DNA from: Lentisphaerota bacterium
Lineage (GTDB): Bacteria > Verrucomicrobiota > Kiritimatiellia > RFP12 > JAAYNR01
Direction of reading: 5' to 3'
Assembly (NCBI GenBank): GCA_016873675.1
Contig: VGWG01000020.1
Location: 1 to 33,553 of the forward strand
Length of the DNA stretch: 33,553 nt
Position numbers and translations under genes: made by a program. Positions 7,574 through 14,891 of the stretch are shown in pieces. The notes under the pieces were generated by a model. The model ran no database searches. It saw only the letters and a list, made by a program, of their open reading frames with translations, and was not told where the DNA came from. Each line of letters starts with the position of its first letter. The first letter of the stretch is position 1.

Positions 7574-8053
7574 ATGCGAATGAATGAGCGGCTGATTGTG
7601 GCGGTGGCCACGGGTTTCGGATTCGGTTACGCGCCTGTGGCGTCGGGGACGATCGGCACGCTGGTCGCGTTGCCGATCGTTTGGTGGGCGGCTGGTTTTC
7701 ACGAGCAGTGGTGGTGGCAGGCCGCGCTGGCGGCGGGGCTGACGCTGCTGGCGGTTCCGATCTGCGATGCCGCCGAGAAGATCTTCGGCACGAAGGACGA
7801 TGGGCGCATCGTGGCCGATGAGTGGATGTTGTTTCCCATCTGCCTGATCGGGCTCCCCGTGCGAGAGCACGGGCTCATCCTGCTGCCGCTCTGTTTCGTT
7901 GTTGCGCGCGTCTGCGACATTATCAAACCGCCGCCCGCGCGAAGGCTCGAGCGTGTGCCCGGCGGCGCCGGCATCGTGCTCGACGACCTGGTCGCCTCGC
8001 TCTATGCCCTGGCCGTCAACCACCTGACGTGGGAATGGATCCGCCCAGGCTGA
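7574..8053 (+). CDS. pgpA: Phosphatidylglycerophosphatase A
   Basis: Dephosphorylates phosphatidylglycerol phosphate to phosphatidylglycerol at the inner membrane. The 159-residue length fits the family. Visible family features are the N-terminal GFGFGYAPVASGTIGTL, the acidic DDGRIVADEW metal/phosphate segment, KPPPARRLERVPGGAGIVLDDLVAS, and hydrophobic segments between them. Its 3' end overlaps the convergent histidine kinase gene by 38 bp. Confidence 0.92.
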   Translation: MRMNERLIVAVATGFGFGYAPVASGTIGTLVALPIVWWAAGFHEQWWWQAALAAGLTLLAVPICDAAEKIFGTKDDGRIVADEWMLFPICLIGLPVREHGLILLPLCFVVARVCDIIKPPPARRLERVPGGAGIVLDDLVASLYALAVNHLTWEWIRPG

Positions 8054-9653
8054 TCAGCGTGCGGCCGGAAAACGCCCAGAGGACGCGTCCGGCGAGATCC
8101 GCCTCGTTCCACGGCACCGGCAGCACCGGTATGGCCAGTCGGCGCAGCATCTCTCGGCAGGGCTTCGAGATCTCATCGCGCGACATCACCAGCACGGGCG
8201 TCCGCTGAGTCTGCGGATCGTTTCGCAGCTTGAGCAGCGTCTCGGAATTCGGATCCTGTCCGCAGCAGCATTCGAACACCAGCATGTCGGCCGCCTGCGT
8301 GGCGCACAGGCGCAGCGCGTCGTCCAGGGAGCGGGCGCTGTGGACGCGGTACCCGCGGTTCGCGAGTTGCCCCTCCAGCATCAGCGCCACATCTGCGGTC
8401 ATGCAGAAAATCGCCACGGCGGGGGCGGCGGCCAGAGGCAGACGGATGGTCACGGCCGTGCCGCAGTCCGATCCAGGAACCGGGCTGGCCACGTGCAACG
8501 AGCCCCCGTGCAACTCGACGATCTCGCGCGAAATCGCGAGCCCCAGTCCCGATCCGGTCACATGGTCGCCGACCCGGAAATACCGCTGCGTGACCCGTGC
8601 CAGCGCATCCGGCGGAATTCCCACCCCGGTGTCGGAAACGGTGATCAGCGCAAACCCGGAATCCGCCGGGTCGCGTGCGAGCGAAACCGTGATTTGCCCG
8701 CCATCGTCGCCGCAGAATTTGACCGCATTGCCGACGACGTTGATCATGACCCGCTCGATCTTTTGGGCGTCGCACGTGCAAAACAGCTCAGCCGGCGGCA
8801 TGTCGACCCGCATCCGAATATGCTTGGCGTCGGCTTGGACCCGCAGGGTCTCCACGCCAGCCTGAATCAGCGTCGTGCAGGGTGCCCGCGCCAGGGTCAG
8901 GGTGAGGGTTTTCGTTTCCACCTGGCGCAGGTCGAGGATGTCGTTCACCGTCGTCAGCAGCCGTTTGCAGTCCGATCCGAGCCGTTCGAGGTACATCACA
9001 GCCCGTTCGGGGAGCGGCCCCACGACGCCCCGGAGCATGTTGTTGACGGCGTAGATCATCGAGGTCAGGGGGGTGCGCAGCTCATGGGAGACGTTCGAGA
9101 CAAATTCCATCCGAGCCCGATCATGCGCCTGCAGGCGTTCGACCGCTTTCTCAAGCGCCTCCTGGTCCCGCTTGCGTTCCGTGATATTGCGCACGAAGAA
9201 GCAGAGCTGGTGCCCCTCCTCGTCGAGATTCAGGCTGTTGACCGCGATCTCGGCCGTGAACGAGGTCCCATCCGTCCGCAGGCAGATGGCCTCGATGAGC
9301 GTGTATTTGTGGCTCAACAGGTTGGAGTGGATGGTGTCGACCAGCGCTTCGCCCGCTCCGGAGAGCAGATTCCACACCGGGAGTCCCAGCAGCCGATCCT
9401 CGTCGGCGAGGAAGAAATCGGCGGCGCGGCCGTTGAAATCGATCACCCGGCCATAGCGGTTGGTGATCAGCACGGCGTCGTAGACACTCTCCAACAGCAG
9501 ATCGTAAGGGGTGTCGCGATCCAACCGGTCATGCCGTTTCGCCGAGAAGGCGGTGGTCGTCACCGTGTCGGACCGCCGCGTCGCCCGGCGTGGACCCGGC
9601 GCCGCCACCGCCGCGAGGTCGATGCGCATGGTTCGTGCCGCCTGCTTGCTCAT
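8016..9653 (-). CDS. PAS-domain histidine kinase with degenerate C-terminal receiver
   Basis: A 545-residue cytoplasmic sensor kinase with no membrane segment. In order: an unstructured N-terminus, a PAS domain (about 51-160, ending FFVRNITERKRD), a HisKA domain with phospho-acceptor His190 (FVSNVSHELRTPLTSM), and a HATPase domain with the G1 box VSDTGVGIP and the G2 box TGSGLGLAISREIV. A receiver-like domain follows at about 415-530. In that last domain the usual phospho-acceptor Asp position reads MLVFECCC, so it is probably not phosphorylated. The start overlaps the stop of the deformylase gene as ATGA, implying coupled translation. No partner response regulator is adjacent; the single-domain receiver at 17911 is a possible but unproven partner. 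Confidence 0.9.
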   Translation of the reverse strand: MSKQAARTMRIDLAAVAAPGPRRATRRSDTVTTTAFSAKRHDRLDRDTPYDLLLESVYDAVLITNRYGRVIDFNGRAADFFLADEDRLLGLPVWNLLSGAGEALVDTIHSNLLSHKYTLIEAICLRTDGTSFTAEIAVNSLNLDEEGHQLCFFVRNITERKRDQEALEKAVERLQAHDRARMEFVSNVSHELRTPLTSMIYAVNNMLRGVVGPLPERAVMYLERLGSDCKRLLTTVNDILDLRQVETKTLTLTLARAPCTTLIQAGVETLRVQADAKHIRMRVDMPPAELFCTCDAQKIERVMINVVGNAVKFCGDDGGQITVSLARDPADSGFALITVSDTGVGIPPDALARVTQRYFRVGDHVTGSGLGLAISREIVELHGGSLHVASPVPGSDCGTAVTIRLPLAAAPAVAIFCMTADVALMLEGQLANRGYRVHSARSLDDALRLCATQAADMLVFECCCGQDPNSETLLKLRNDPQTQRTPVLVMSRDEISKPCREMLRRLAIPVLPVPWNEADLAGRVLWAFSGRTLISLGGSIPTSGG

Positions 9654-10192
9654 GCGTGCTGAGCCTCTCGTTTGAGGCGCCTGAGCTTGCCGGCGACGGC
9701 GAGTTTCTGAACCTGCGACATGCGGTCGACCAGCAGGACGCCGTTGAGGTGGTCAATCTCATGCATCAGGGCCCGGGCGAGGAGCCCCTGCACGGTGAGG
9801 GTCTGGCGTGACGCGTCAAGCGCCAGGAAGGTGACGGTCACCTGGTTGGGGCGGGAGATGAGGGCGTTGATATCGGGGAAGCTCAGGCATCCCTCGTTGT
9901 TCCGCTGGCTCCCCTCGGTGGCGAGGACCTCGGGATTGACAAGCACGATCGGCATGGGGATCGCGGCGTTGAAGGCGCGACACATCGGCTTCTCGGCGTC
10001 GGGGGGAATGTCGATGACGCACACCGCCTCTTCGCGGCCAATCTGCGCCGCAGCGAGACCGACGCCGCTGGCTTGGTGCATGGTTTCGATCATGTCGGCG
10101 GCGAGCCGCCGTATTTCATCGGTGATGGCCGGAACAGTCCGGGCTGCCCGGCGCAGAGCGGCGTTGCCAAAGGTGATGATCGGATGAGTCAT
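9650..10192 (-). CDS. def: Peptide deformylase
   Basis: Removes the N-formyl group from new proteins using a bound metal. Taking the ATG at 10192 gives 180 residues with all three family motifs: GVGLAAAQ (43-50), EGCLS (100-104) and HEIDH (144-148); Cys102, His144 and His148 are the expected metal ligands and Glu145 the catalytic residue. A longer frame reaches 10267, but its extra 25 residues have no family counterpart and would overlap the upstream gene. The ribosome binding site is weak (AAAAGGG). It sits between a Pro/Ala-rich membrane protein gene and the histidine kinase, with which it overlaps by 4 nt. Confidence 0.93.
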   Translation of the reverse strand: MTHPIITFGNAALRRAARTVPAITDEIRRLAADMIETMHQASGVGLAAAQIGREEAVCVIDIPPDAEKPMCRAFNAAIPMPIVLVNPEVLATEGSQRNNEGCLSFPDINALISRPNQVTVTFLALDASRQTLTVQGLLARALMHEIDHLNGVLLVDRMSQVQKLAVAGKLRRLKREAQHA

Positions 10193-10239
10193 GACGGCGG
10201 CCCTTTTCTGAAGGAAACGCGTTTTCACGTGAGGTCGTT

Positions 10240-11193
10240 TCAAGGCTTGGGCAGAACGATCCGCCACGGGATCGGTTCTTCCGCATGCTTCCCCGGGATG
10301 CCCACCGTGAGACGGTCACCCGATGACTGGTAAGCCTGAGCGACCGCTTCCGGAGGCTGTTCGATCATTTTCCGGGTGACCGCCGGAGCGGCGGCGGCCG
10401 GCAGGGGCGCCGACGCACTGACCGTCGACGGGGGTGCGGGTGCCGGGAGGGTCGGGATCGGCGGCGGCGATTCGGCGACGGGAGGCGGATTCAGATGCTC
10501 GACCGCTGAGCGCGGGACGAGCGGGCCGATGCTGGATGGCCACGCGGGCTGTGCACGAAGCGCCTCATTCTCTTTTTGAATCGCGGCCAGCGTGGCCTTG
10601 ATCTCGTCCAGGGCCGACGATTGCGGAACCGCCGTCACGGGTTCCGGGACGGGCGACTGGGCGGCGGCCAGCCTGGCGGTGACCCGTGCTTCGATGATGC
10701 GTTCCAGAGCGGCGGGGTCGATCGCCGGCGATGCGTCGGGCTCGGGTCTGGCGCCCGCAGCCAGCCGGGCCGCGATCTGTTCCTCGATGGCCCGAGCCAG
10801 AGCGGCGGGGTCGGTGGCAGCGGGAATCGGCGCTGCCGGCGCCGTGCGCTGATCGATCAGAACCGAAAACAGCTTGTCATTCTTGGCCGACAGGTCGCCA
10901 TAGATCGAGACGCCGATGGCGATCAATCCGACCATGACCACGATCAAAAGGACGGCGAAAAAGGCGGACAGGAGGATCAGCCGCTGGCGCGCGCGCTGCC
11001 GTTCGGTCTCCAGATAGTCTTGAAACGCCTTGAGTACCGGGAACGAGTCGGGGGTGGCGTGGAGTGCGGCGTTGTGAATCGAGACCAGGGCGCCCGGTTG
11101 CTCCGGCAGGCCGGCGTACGACGGGTCGAAGGCGGGTGTCGGCGCGCCTGCCGAACCGGTGACCGTTTGCTTGGGCGGGATGTTCGAGGTCAT
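10240..11193 (-). CDS. Pro/Ala-rich single-pass membrane protein, unknown function
   Basis: Not recognised as a known family. From the ATG at 11193 (GGAAA upstream) it has 317 residues; an ATG at 11205 and a TTG at 11217 are alternatives. A short cytoplasmic-looking N-terminus with a charged ETERQRARQR segment precedes one strong membrane helix (about 73-97). The rest is probably periplasmic: two similar segments of the form AL-x-RxIE-x-QIAARLAAG / ALERIIEARVTARLAAA, a short coiled-coil-like piece (DEIKATLAAIQKENEALRAQ), then a long Pro/Ala/Ser linker. The C-terminus holds a small conserved-looking block, QAYQSSGDRLTVGIPGKHAEEPIPW. It is first in an apparent transcript with def and the kinase. 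Confidence 0.7.
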   Translation of the reverse strand: MTSNIPPKQTVTGSAGAPTPAFDPSYAGLPEQPGALVSIHNAALHATPDSFPVLKAFQDYLETERQRARQRLILLSAFFAVLLIVVMVGLIAIGVSIYGDLSAKNDKLFSVLIDQRTAPAAPIPAATDPAALARAIEEQIAARLAAGARPEPDASPAIDPAALERIIEARVTARLAAAQSPVPEPVTAVPQSSALDEIKATLAAIQKENEALRAQPAWPSSIGPLVPRSAVEHLNPPPVAESPPPIPTLPAPAPPSTVSASAPLPAAAAPAVTRKMIEQPPEAVAQAYQSSGDRLTVGIPGKHAEEPIPWRIVLPKP

Positions 11194-11276
11194 GTCTGTT
11201 TCCATGCGATAACGCAATCCGGATAAAGAACGGCGAGCATCATACCGCTAATTCGTCCGTGAAACAAGCGTAGGAA

Positions 11277-11305
11277 TTGCAATTCGTCCGCGCGTTGTGT
11301 ATGCT
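11277..11305 (+). promoter_or_regulatory. Promoter for ybaB-recR-yggS
   Basis: TTGCAA (11277-11282) and TATGCT (11300-11305) are separated by exactly 17 bp in the divergent intergenic region. Transcription would start near 11312, about 60 bp before ybaB. Confidence 0.6.
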
Positions 11306-11323
11306 CTCCCGCGTCCATTACCG

Positions 11324-11343
11324 GGCGACCCCGTTGGGTCGCC
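11324..11343 (+). promoter_or_regulatory. Leader hairpin before ybaB
   Basis: Perfect 8-bp stem GGCGACCC / GGGTCGCC closed by the loop CGTT, located between the predicted transcription start and the ybaB ribosome binding site. No T-run follows, so it is more likely an mRNA structure than a terminator. Confidence 0.45.
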
Positions 11344-11373
11344 TATTCACGAACCGTTAGCAAGAGGATTCCC

Positions 11374-11700
11374 ATGGCCAATATGCTCGAACAGGTCAAG
11401 CAGGCGATGCAGATGCGCAAAGAGGCGAAGCGTCTTCAGGCAGAGGTTGAAAAGATCACCTTTGAATACACCAACGCCGGCATCTCCTGCGTGGCGCGCG
11501 GCGACTTCTCGATCCTCTCGATCAAGATCACCCCCGAGGCGCTGAAGGAGGTGGCCGCCGGCAAGCCGGAGCGCTTTGAGACCATGCTTCACACCGTGGT
11601 CAACGCCGCGCTCAAGGGGGTGCGCAAGCAGACGCAGGAGGCGATGAGCAAGCTGATGAAGGATTCGGGGATGGCCGGCATGTTCGGGGGCCTGGGCTGA
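11374..11700 (+). CDS. ybaB: YbaB/EbfC-family nucleoid-associated protein
   Basis: A small DNA-binding dimer thought to help organise the nucleoid and often found with recR. The 108-residue protein has the family layout: an N-terminal amphipathic coiled coil (MLEQVKQAMQMRKEAKRLQ), a central beta region (ISCVARGDFSILSIKITPEAL), and a second helix leading to the Met/Gly-rich tail (MAGMFGGLG). AGAGGA precedes the ATG. recR starts 5 bp after its stop. dnaX, commonly the gene upstream of this pair, is not here. Confidence 0.93.
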   Translation: MANMLEQVKQAMQMRKEAKRLQAEVEKITFEYTNAGISCVARGDFSILSIKITPEALKEVAAGKPERFETMLHTVVNAALKGVRKQTQEAMSKLMKDSGMAGMFGGLG

Positions 11701-11705
11701 ACGCC

Positions 11706-12305
11706 ATGATCGGTCCGCTGGACAATCTGGTGCGGAGCCTGGCGCGGCTGCCCGGGCTTGGACGCCGCTCGGCGGAGCGGGCGGCGCTGGCGCTTGTCCG
11801 GAGGCCGGAACATCTGCTCGACGAGCTGAGCGCCGCGCTGGCCGCCGCTCGTGAACGGGTGCGCTGCTGCGATGTCTGTGGCGGCTTCACCACCACCGAC
11901 GTCAATCCGTGCCCGCTCTGCACGGGCTCGGGGCGGGATCCCGAAATCCTCTGCGTGGTCGAGGAGCCGGGCGACATCCTCGCGATCGAGCGCTCGGGCG
12001 GCTTTCGCGGCCGCTACCACGCGCTGCTGGGCAAGCTATCGCCGGCGCGGATGACCGGCCCGGCCGAGCTCCGCATTCAGGCACTCCTGGACCGTGTTCA
12101 GACCGGGGGCGTGCGCGAGGTGGTTCTGGCCCTCAGCACCGATCTCGATGGCGACACCACCGCCGGCTATCTCGCCGAACGGCTGCGCGCCCGTGGCGTG
12201 CGGGTGACGCGCCTGGCTTTCGGCCTTCCCGCCGATAGCGGCGTCGGCTATTCGGACCCGCTCACCCTCAAGCGGGCGCTTGGGGGGCGCCAGGAGGTGG
12301 CGTAA
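11706..12305 (+). CDS. recR: Recombination mediator protein RecR
   Basis: Works with RecF and RecO to load RecA on gapped DNA. The 199-residue length is typical. It shows the helix-hairpin-helix LARLPGLGRRSAERAAL (about 12-28), a four-Cys zinc finger (Cys55, Cys58, Cys69, Cys72), a Toprim domain starting ILCVVEEPGD with FRGRYHALLGKLSP, and the C-terminal LPADSGVGYSDPLTLKRAL. It is co-transcribed with ybaB and yggS; its end carries AGGAGG, which serves yggS. Confidence 0.97.
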   Translation: MIGPLDNLVRSLARLPGLGRRSAERAALALVRRPEHLLDELSAALAAARERVRCCDVCGGFTTTDVNPCPLCTGSGRDPEILCVVEEPGDILAIERSGGFRGRYHALLGKLSPARMTGPAELRIQALLDRVQTGGVREVVLALSTDLDGDTTAGYLAERLRARGVRVTRLAFGLPADSGVGYSDPLTLKRALGGRQEVA

Positions 12306-12309
12306 GCGT

Positions 12310-13062
12310 ATGGACGAAAACACGTCGGACAGCATTGCGACAATTTTACAACAGATCCGGGAGCGGATCGCGCGCGCCTGCGAACAGTCGGGGCGGAGCC
12401 CGGACGAGGTCGAGGTGATCGGGGTCACCAAAACGTTCGGTCCCGAGGTGGTTGCCGAGGCGTGGGCGGCCGGCATCCGCCGTTTTGGCGAGAACCGCGT
12501 GCAGGAGGCGGCCTTCAAGATTCCCCAGTGCGTCACCGGTCCCGACTGGCACCTGATTGGCCACCTGCAGCGGAACAAGATCCGGCCCGCCCTGGGGGTC
12601 TTCTCAACGATCCACTCGGTCGACTCGGCCCGGCTCGTCGAACAGCTTGACGACGCCGCCGATGAGGCGGGCGTGCGCCCCGACATTCTGCTGGAGGTGA
12701 ATGTCTCGGGCGAGGCGAGCAAGTTCGGCATCAAGCCCGACGCGGTGGCGCAGGTGGTGGAGCGCGCGCTGGCGTGCCGCGCGCTGACGCTGGTCGGATT
12801 GATGACGCTCGCGCCGTTCTGCCCGGACCCCGATCAGACGCGCCCGTTTTTCGCCAGGCTGCGTGAGCTGCGTGATCGGCTGGCGCGTGATTTCGCGATC
12901 GGCCTGCCCCGTCTGTCCATGGGGATGTCCAACGATTTTGAAGCGGCGGTTCGCGAAGGCGCCACGTGGATTCGCATCGGCTCGCTGCTCTTCGGCCACC
13001 GCCCCACGATGAAGCAGAACCTGCGGCAGCAGATGGCCGCTGACGGCGTCTGGGACGAGTGA
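12310..13062 (+). CDS. yggS: YggS/PLPBP-family pyridoxal phosphate homeostasis protein
   Basis: Binds pyridoxal 5'-phosphate and buffers the cofactor; no enzymatic activity is established for the family. The ATG at 12310 gives 250 residues, with AGGAGG 13 nt upstream inside the recR end. The PLP-binding Lys is Lys41 (VIGVTKTF). Other family blocks are FGENRVQEA, WHLIGHLQRNK, LEVNVSGEASKFG, GLMTLAP and the phosphate-binding LSMGMSNDFEAAV...RIGSLLFG. Four bases separate it from the recR stop. A stem (CCGCC...GGCGG enclosing GCGCT/AGCGC) near 13082-13107 lies between it and the convergent gene. Confidence 0.95.
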   Translation: MDENTSDSIATILQQIRERIARACEQSGRSPDEVEVIGVTKTFGPEVVAEAWAAGIRRFGENRVQEAAFKIPQCVTGPDWHLIGHLQRNKIRPALGVFSTIHSVDSARLVEQLDDAADEAGVRPDILLEVNVSGEASKFGIKPDAVAQVVERALACRALTLVGLMTLAPFCPDPDQTRPFFARLRELRDRLARDFAIGLPRLSMGMSNDFEAAVREGATWIRIGSLLFGHRPTMKQNLRQQMAADGVWDE

Positions 13063-13090
13063 GGCGCGTGCACAACCCCCTCCGCCGCGC

Positions 13091-14002
13091 TCAGCAGCGC
13101 GAGGCGGGGCTCTGCCAGGGCGGCGTGTCGGGAAGGGCGTCGAGGAATGCGCGGGTGAGATCCCCGGCATAGGCGCCTGCGTAGGTTCCGGCGAGAAAGC
13201 GGTCGAAGGATTCATCGTGGAACCGGCACCAGGAGGCGTCTTCGCGGCCGGGGAGGATCGGATAAAAGAGGACGCTCGCTTCGGTTGCCGCAGCAAGGTC
13301 GCCCGGCGCATCCCCAATCAGGAGCACGCGGCCGGGCTGGTAGCGGCCATCGGTGGCGAGCCGGATCTGGCGGGCCTTGGAGCCGACCTCCTGACCGGTG
13401 ATCGCGGCAACCCGATCGGCGATGCCGTGGTGGTGCCACTCCTTGAGCAGGGCCTCTTCGGGGGTTTGCGACACCACGATCGCGTCACAGGCGCGTGCAA
13501 TCCGGTCCAGACTCTTGAGCGCCCACGGGAAGGGCGGCGTCGGCGCCATCCGGGTGTCAATGTCGGCATTGACCGCGAGGCTCCACTCCAGCACGCGCGT
13601 CAGGTCCGGGTCGCCGCTGCGGGCAACCTCGGCGTGCAGCGACGGGTTGCCAAGCGGCAGTCCCGACTGGCAGTACGCCCGCAGCGCCCCGGTGCGCGGT
13701 AGCGGCACGCCGGATGCGCGGACGACGTCCCACGTTTCGAGCAGCTCAAAGGTCAGCAGGAGATTGGTAAACCGGTTCTGGCCGCGCGTTTTCGAGCCGA
13801 TATTCACGAACTCGGCGGCGGCGCGCACCTGTGCCTCGATGCGCTCCAGCCCCCAGAACGAGCAGATGAGGGGATGAAAATGGTTCTTCTGCTTCACATC
13901 CATGGTGTCGAACACACAACCGTCGGAATCCACCCCCACGAAGGCGTCGTGAGCGGGACGGAGGGCAATGAGGTCGGCGGCTGTTGTGCGACGAAGATCC
14001 AT
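13091..14002 (-). CDS. HAD-superfamily hydrolase, substrate unknown
   Basis: A 303-residue Rossmann-fold phosphatase-like protein. Motif I is VGVDSDGCVFD (Asp25 nucleophile, Asp27), motif II is IVVSQTP, the motif III Lys is in GSKARQI, and motif IV is LLIGDAPGDLAAA. The long cap region (about 35-180) contains KNHFHPLICSFWGLE and GSKTRGQNRFTNL, which I do not recognise from a characterised subfamily. The ATG at 14002 has GGGAGTG upstream. It converges on yggS and diverges from the dCMP deaminase gene, so it is probably its own transcript. Nothing nearby indicates its substrate. Confidence 0.85.
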   Translation of the reverse strand: MDLRRTTAADLIALRPAHDAFVGVDSDGCVFDTMDVKQKNHFHPLICSFWGLERIEAQVRAAAEFVNIGSKTRGQNRFTNLLLTFELLETWDVVRASGVPLPRTGALRAYCQSGLPLGNPSLHAEVARSGDPDLTRVLEWSLAVNADIDTRMAPTPPFPWALKSLDRIARACDAIVVSQTPEEALLKEWHHHGIADRVAAITGQEVGSKARQIRLATDGRYQPGRVLLIGDAPGDLAAATEASVLFYPILPGREDASWCRFHDESFDRFLAGTYAGAYAGDLTRAFLDALPDTPPWQSPASRC

Positions 14003-14338
14003 GGCGACACTCCCAATTCATTTCCACGCATTCCAGGGCGACTTCGGCGACTGCTCCGACGAGCCGCAGAAGCGATCATGCGTTGATCTTCTTCATGTAA
14101 CCCCTGGATGACGCACCTCGCGGGAGGTGAATCAAAAGAGTAAATATAGGTTATTTGGAACGTGATTACGAGCCTGATTGCAATACCCCCCAGCCCCGCA
14201 CGCCCAATGAGAATTCGCTAACCTTTTACACCGCCGACCAGCAATTTGGATCCCGATATTGACGACCATAATTGGAATTGCTGACCTCCGACGAACTTCC
14301 CTTGCCGTCTGACCGCGAGACAGGCTAAACTATGCGGC
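14003..14338. other. Gene-free AT-richer intergenic region
   Basis: About 335 bp between divergent genes, clearly more AT-rich than its surroundings. It holds an 8-bp inverted repeat CAGCAATT (14239-14246) / AATTGCTG (14276-14283) and the dCMP deaminase promoter at its right end. I found no convincing open frame or RNA gene. Confidence 0.6.
14302..14331 (+). promoter_or_regulatory. Promoter for dCMP deaminase, placing the start at the ATG
   Basis: TTGCCG (14302-14307) and TAAACT (14326-14331) are separated by 18 bp. The ATG at 14339 begins 8 nt after the -10 box, where transcription would start, and there is no ribosome binding site between them. This predicts a leaderless mRNA. Confidence 0.55.
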
Positions 14339-14824
14339 ATGACAACTCCTGCAGACACCTCCGCCGACACCCGTCCCGACTGGGACACCTATTTCATGGA
14401 CATCGCCCGCGTGGTCTCCAGCCGCGGAAACTGCAGCCGCCGCAAGGTGGGTGCCGTGGCAGTCTCGGATCACCGCATCATCTCCACCGGCTACAATGGC
14501 ACCCCGCGCGGCATCCGCAACTGTTGCGAGGGCGGCTGCGCCCGCTGCGCCTCGAATGCCCCATCGGGTTCGGCGCTCGCTGAATGCGTCTGCTCCCATG
14601 CCGAGGAGAATGCGATCACGCAGGCGGCTTACCACGGTGTCCGCACCAAGGATGCCATCCTCTATGTCACCATCAGCCCCTGCCTGACGTGCGCCAAGAT
14701 GATCATCAACGCGGGCATCCGGGAAGTGGTCTACGGCGGGAACTACGCCTTCAACGAGCAGACACGGGCGCTTTTCGCCGAGGCGGGCGTTGCCTGCCGC
14801 TCGCACGCCCCAACCGGTTCGTAG
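14339..14824 (+). CDS. Deoxycytidylate (dCMP) deaminase family protein
   Basis: Converts dCMP to dUMP, feeding thymidylate synthesis. The 161-residue protein has the zinc-dependent cytidine/deoxycytidylate deaminase signature: His87 and catalytic Glu89 in SHAEENA, and Cys115 and Cys118 in PCLTC. The Cys-rich segment at 62-70 (CCEGGCARC) and GYNGTPRG are typical of dCMP deaminases rather than tRNA or guanine deaminases. There is no Shine-Dalgarno sequence, and the promoter is directly upstream (see promoter entry). galK starts 67 bp downstream. Confidence 0.92.
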   Translation: MTTPADTSADTRPDWDTYFMDIARVVSSRGNCSRRKVGAVAVSDHRIISTGYNGTPRGIRNCCEGGCARCASNAPSGSALAECVCSHAEENAITQAAYHGVRTKDAILYVTISPCLTCAKMIINAGIREVVYGGNYAFNEQTRALFAEAGVACRSHAPTGS

Positions 14825-14891
14825 CCAGTCATCGGATGGAATGTTTGATTTCGGCGTCATCCATCGTTCACCCCCAACGCTCCCCAGCACT

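Noticed and set aside
14790-14891. 34-codon extension of galactokinase
   Set aside because: Overlaps the end of the deaminase gene and has no counterpart in the family.
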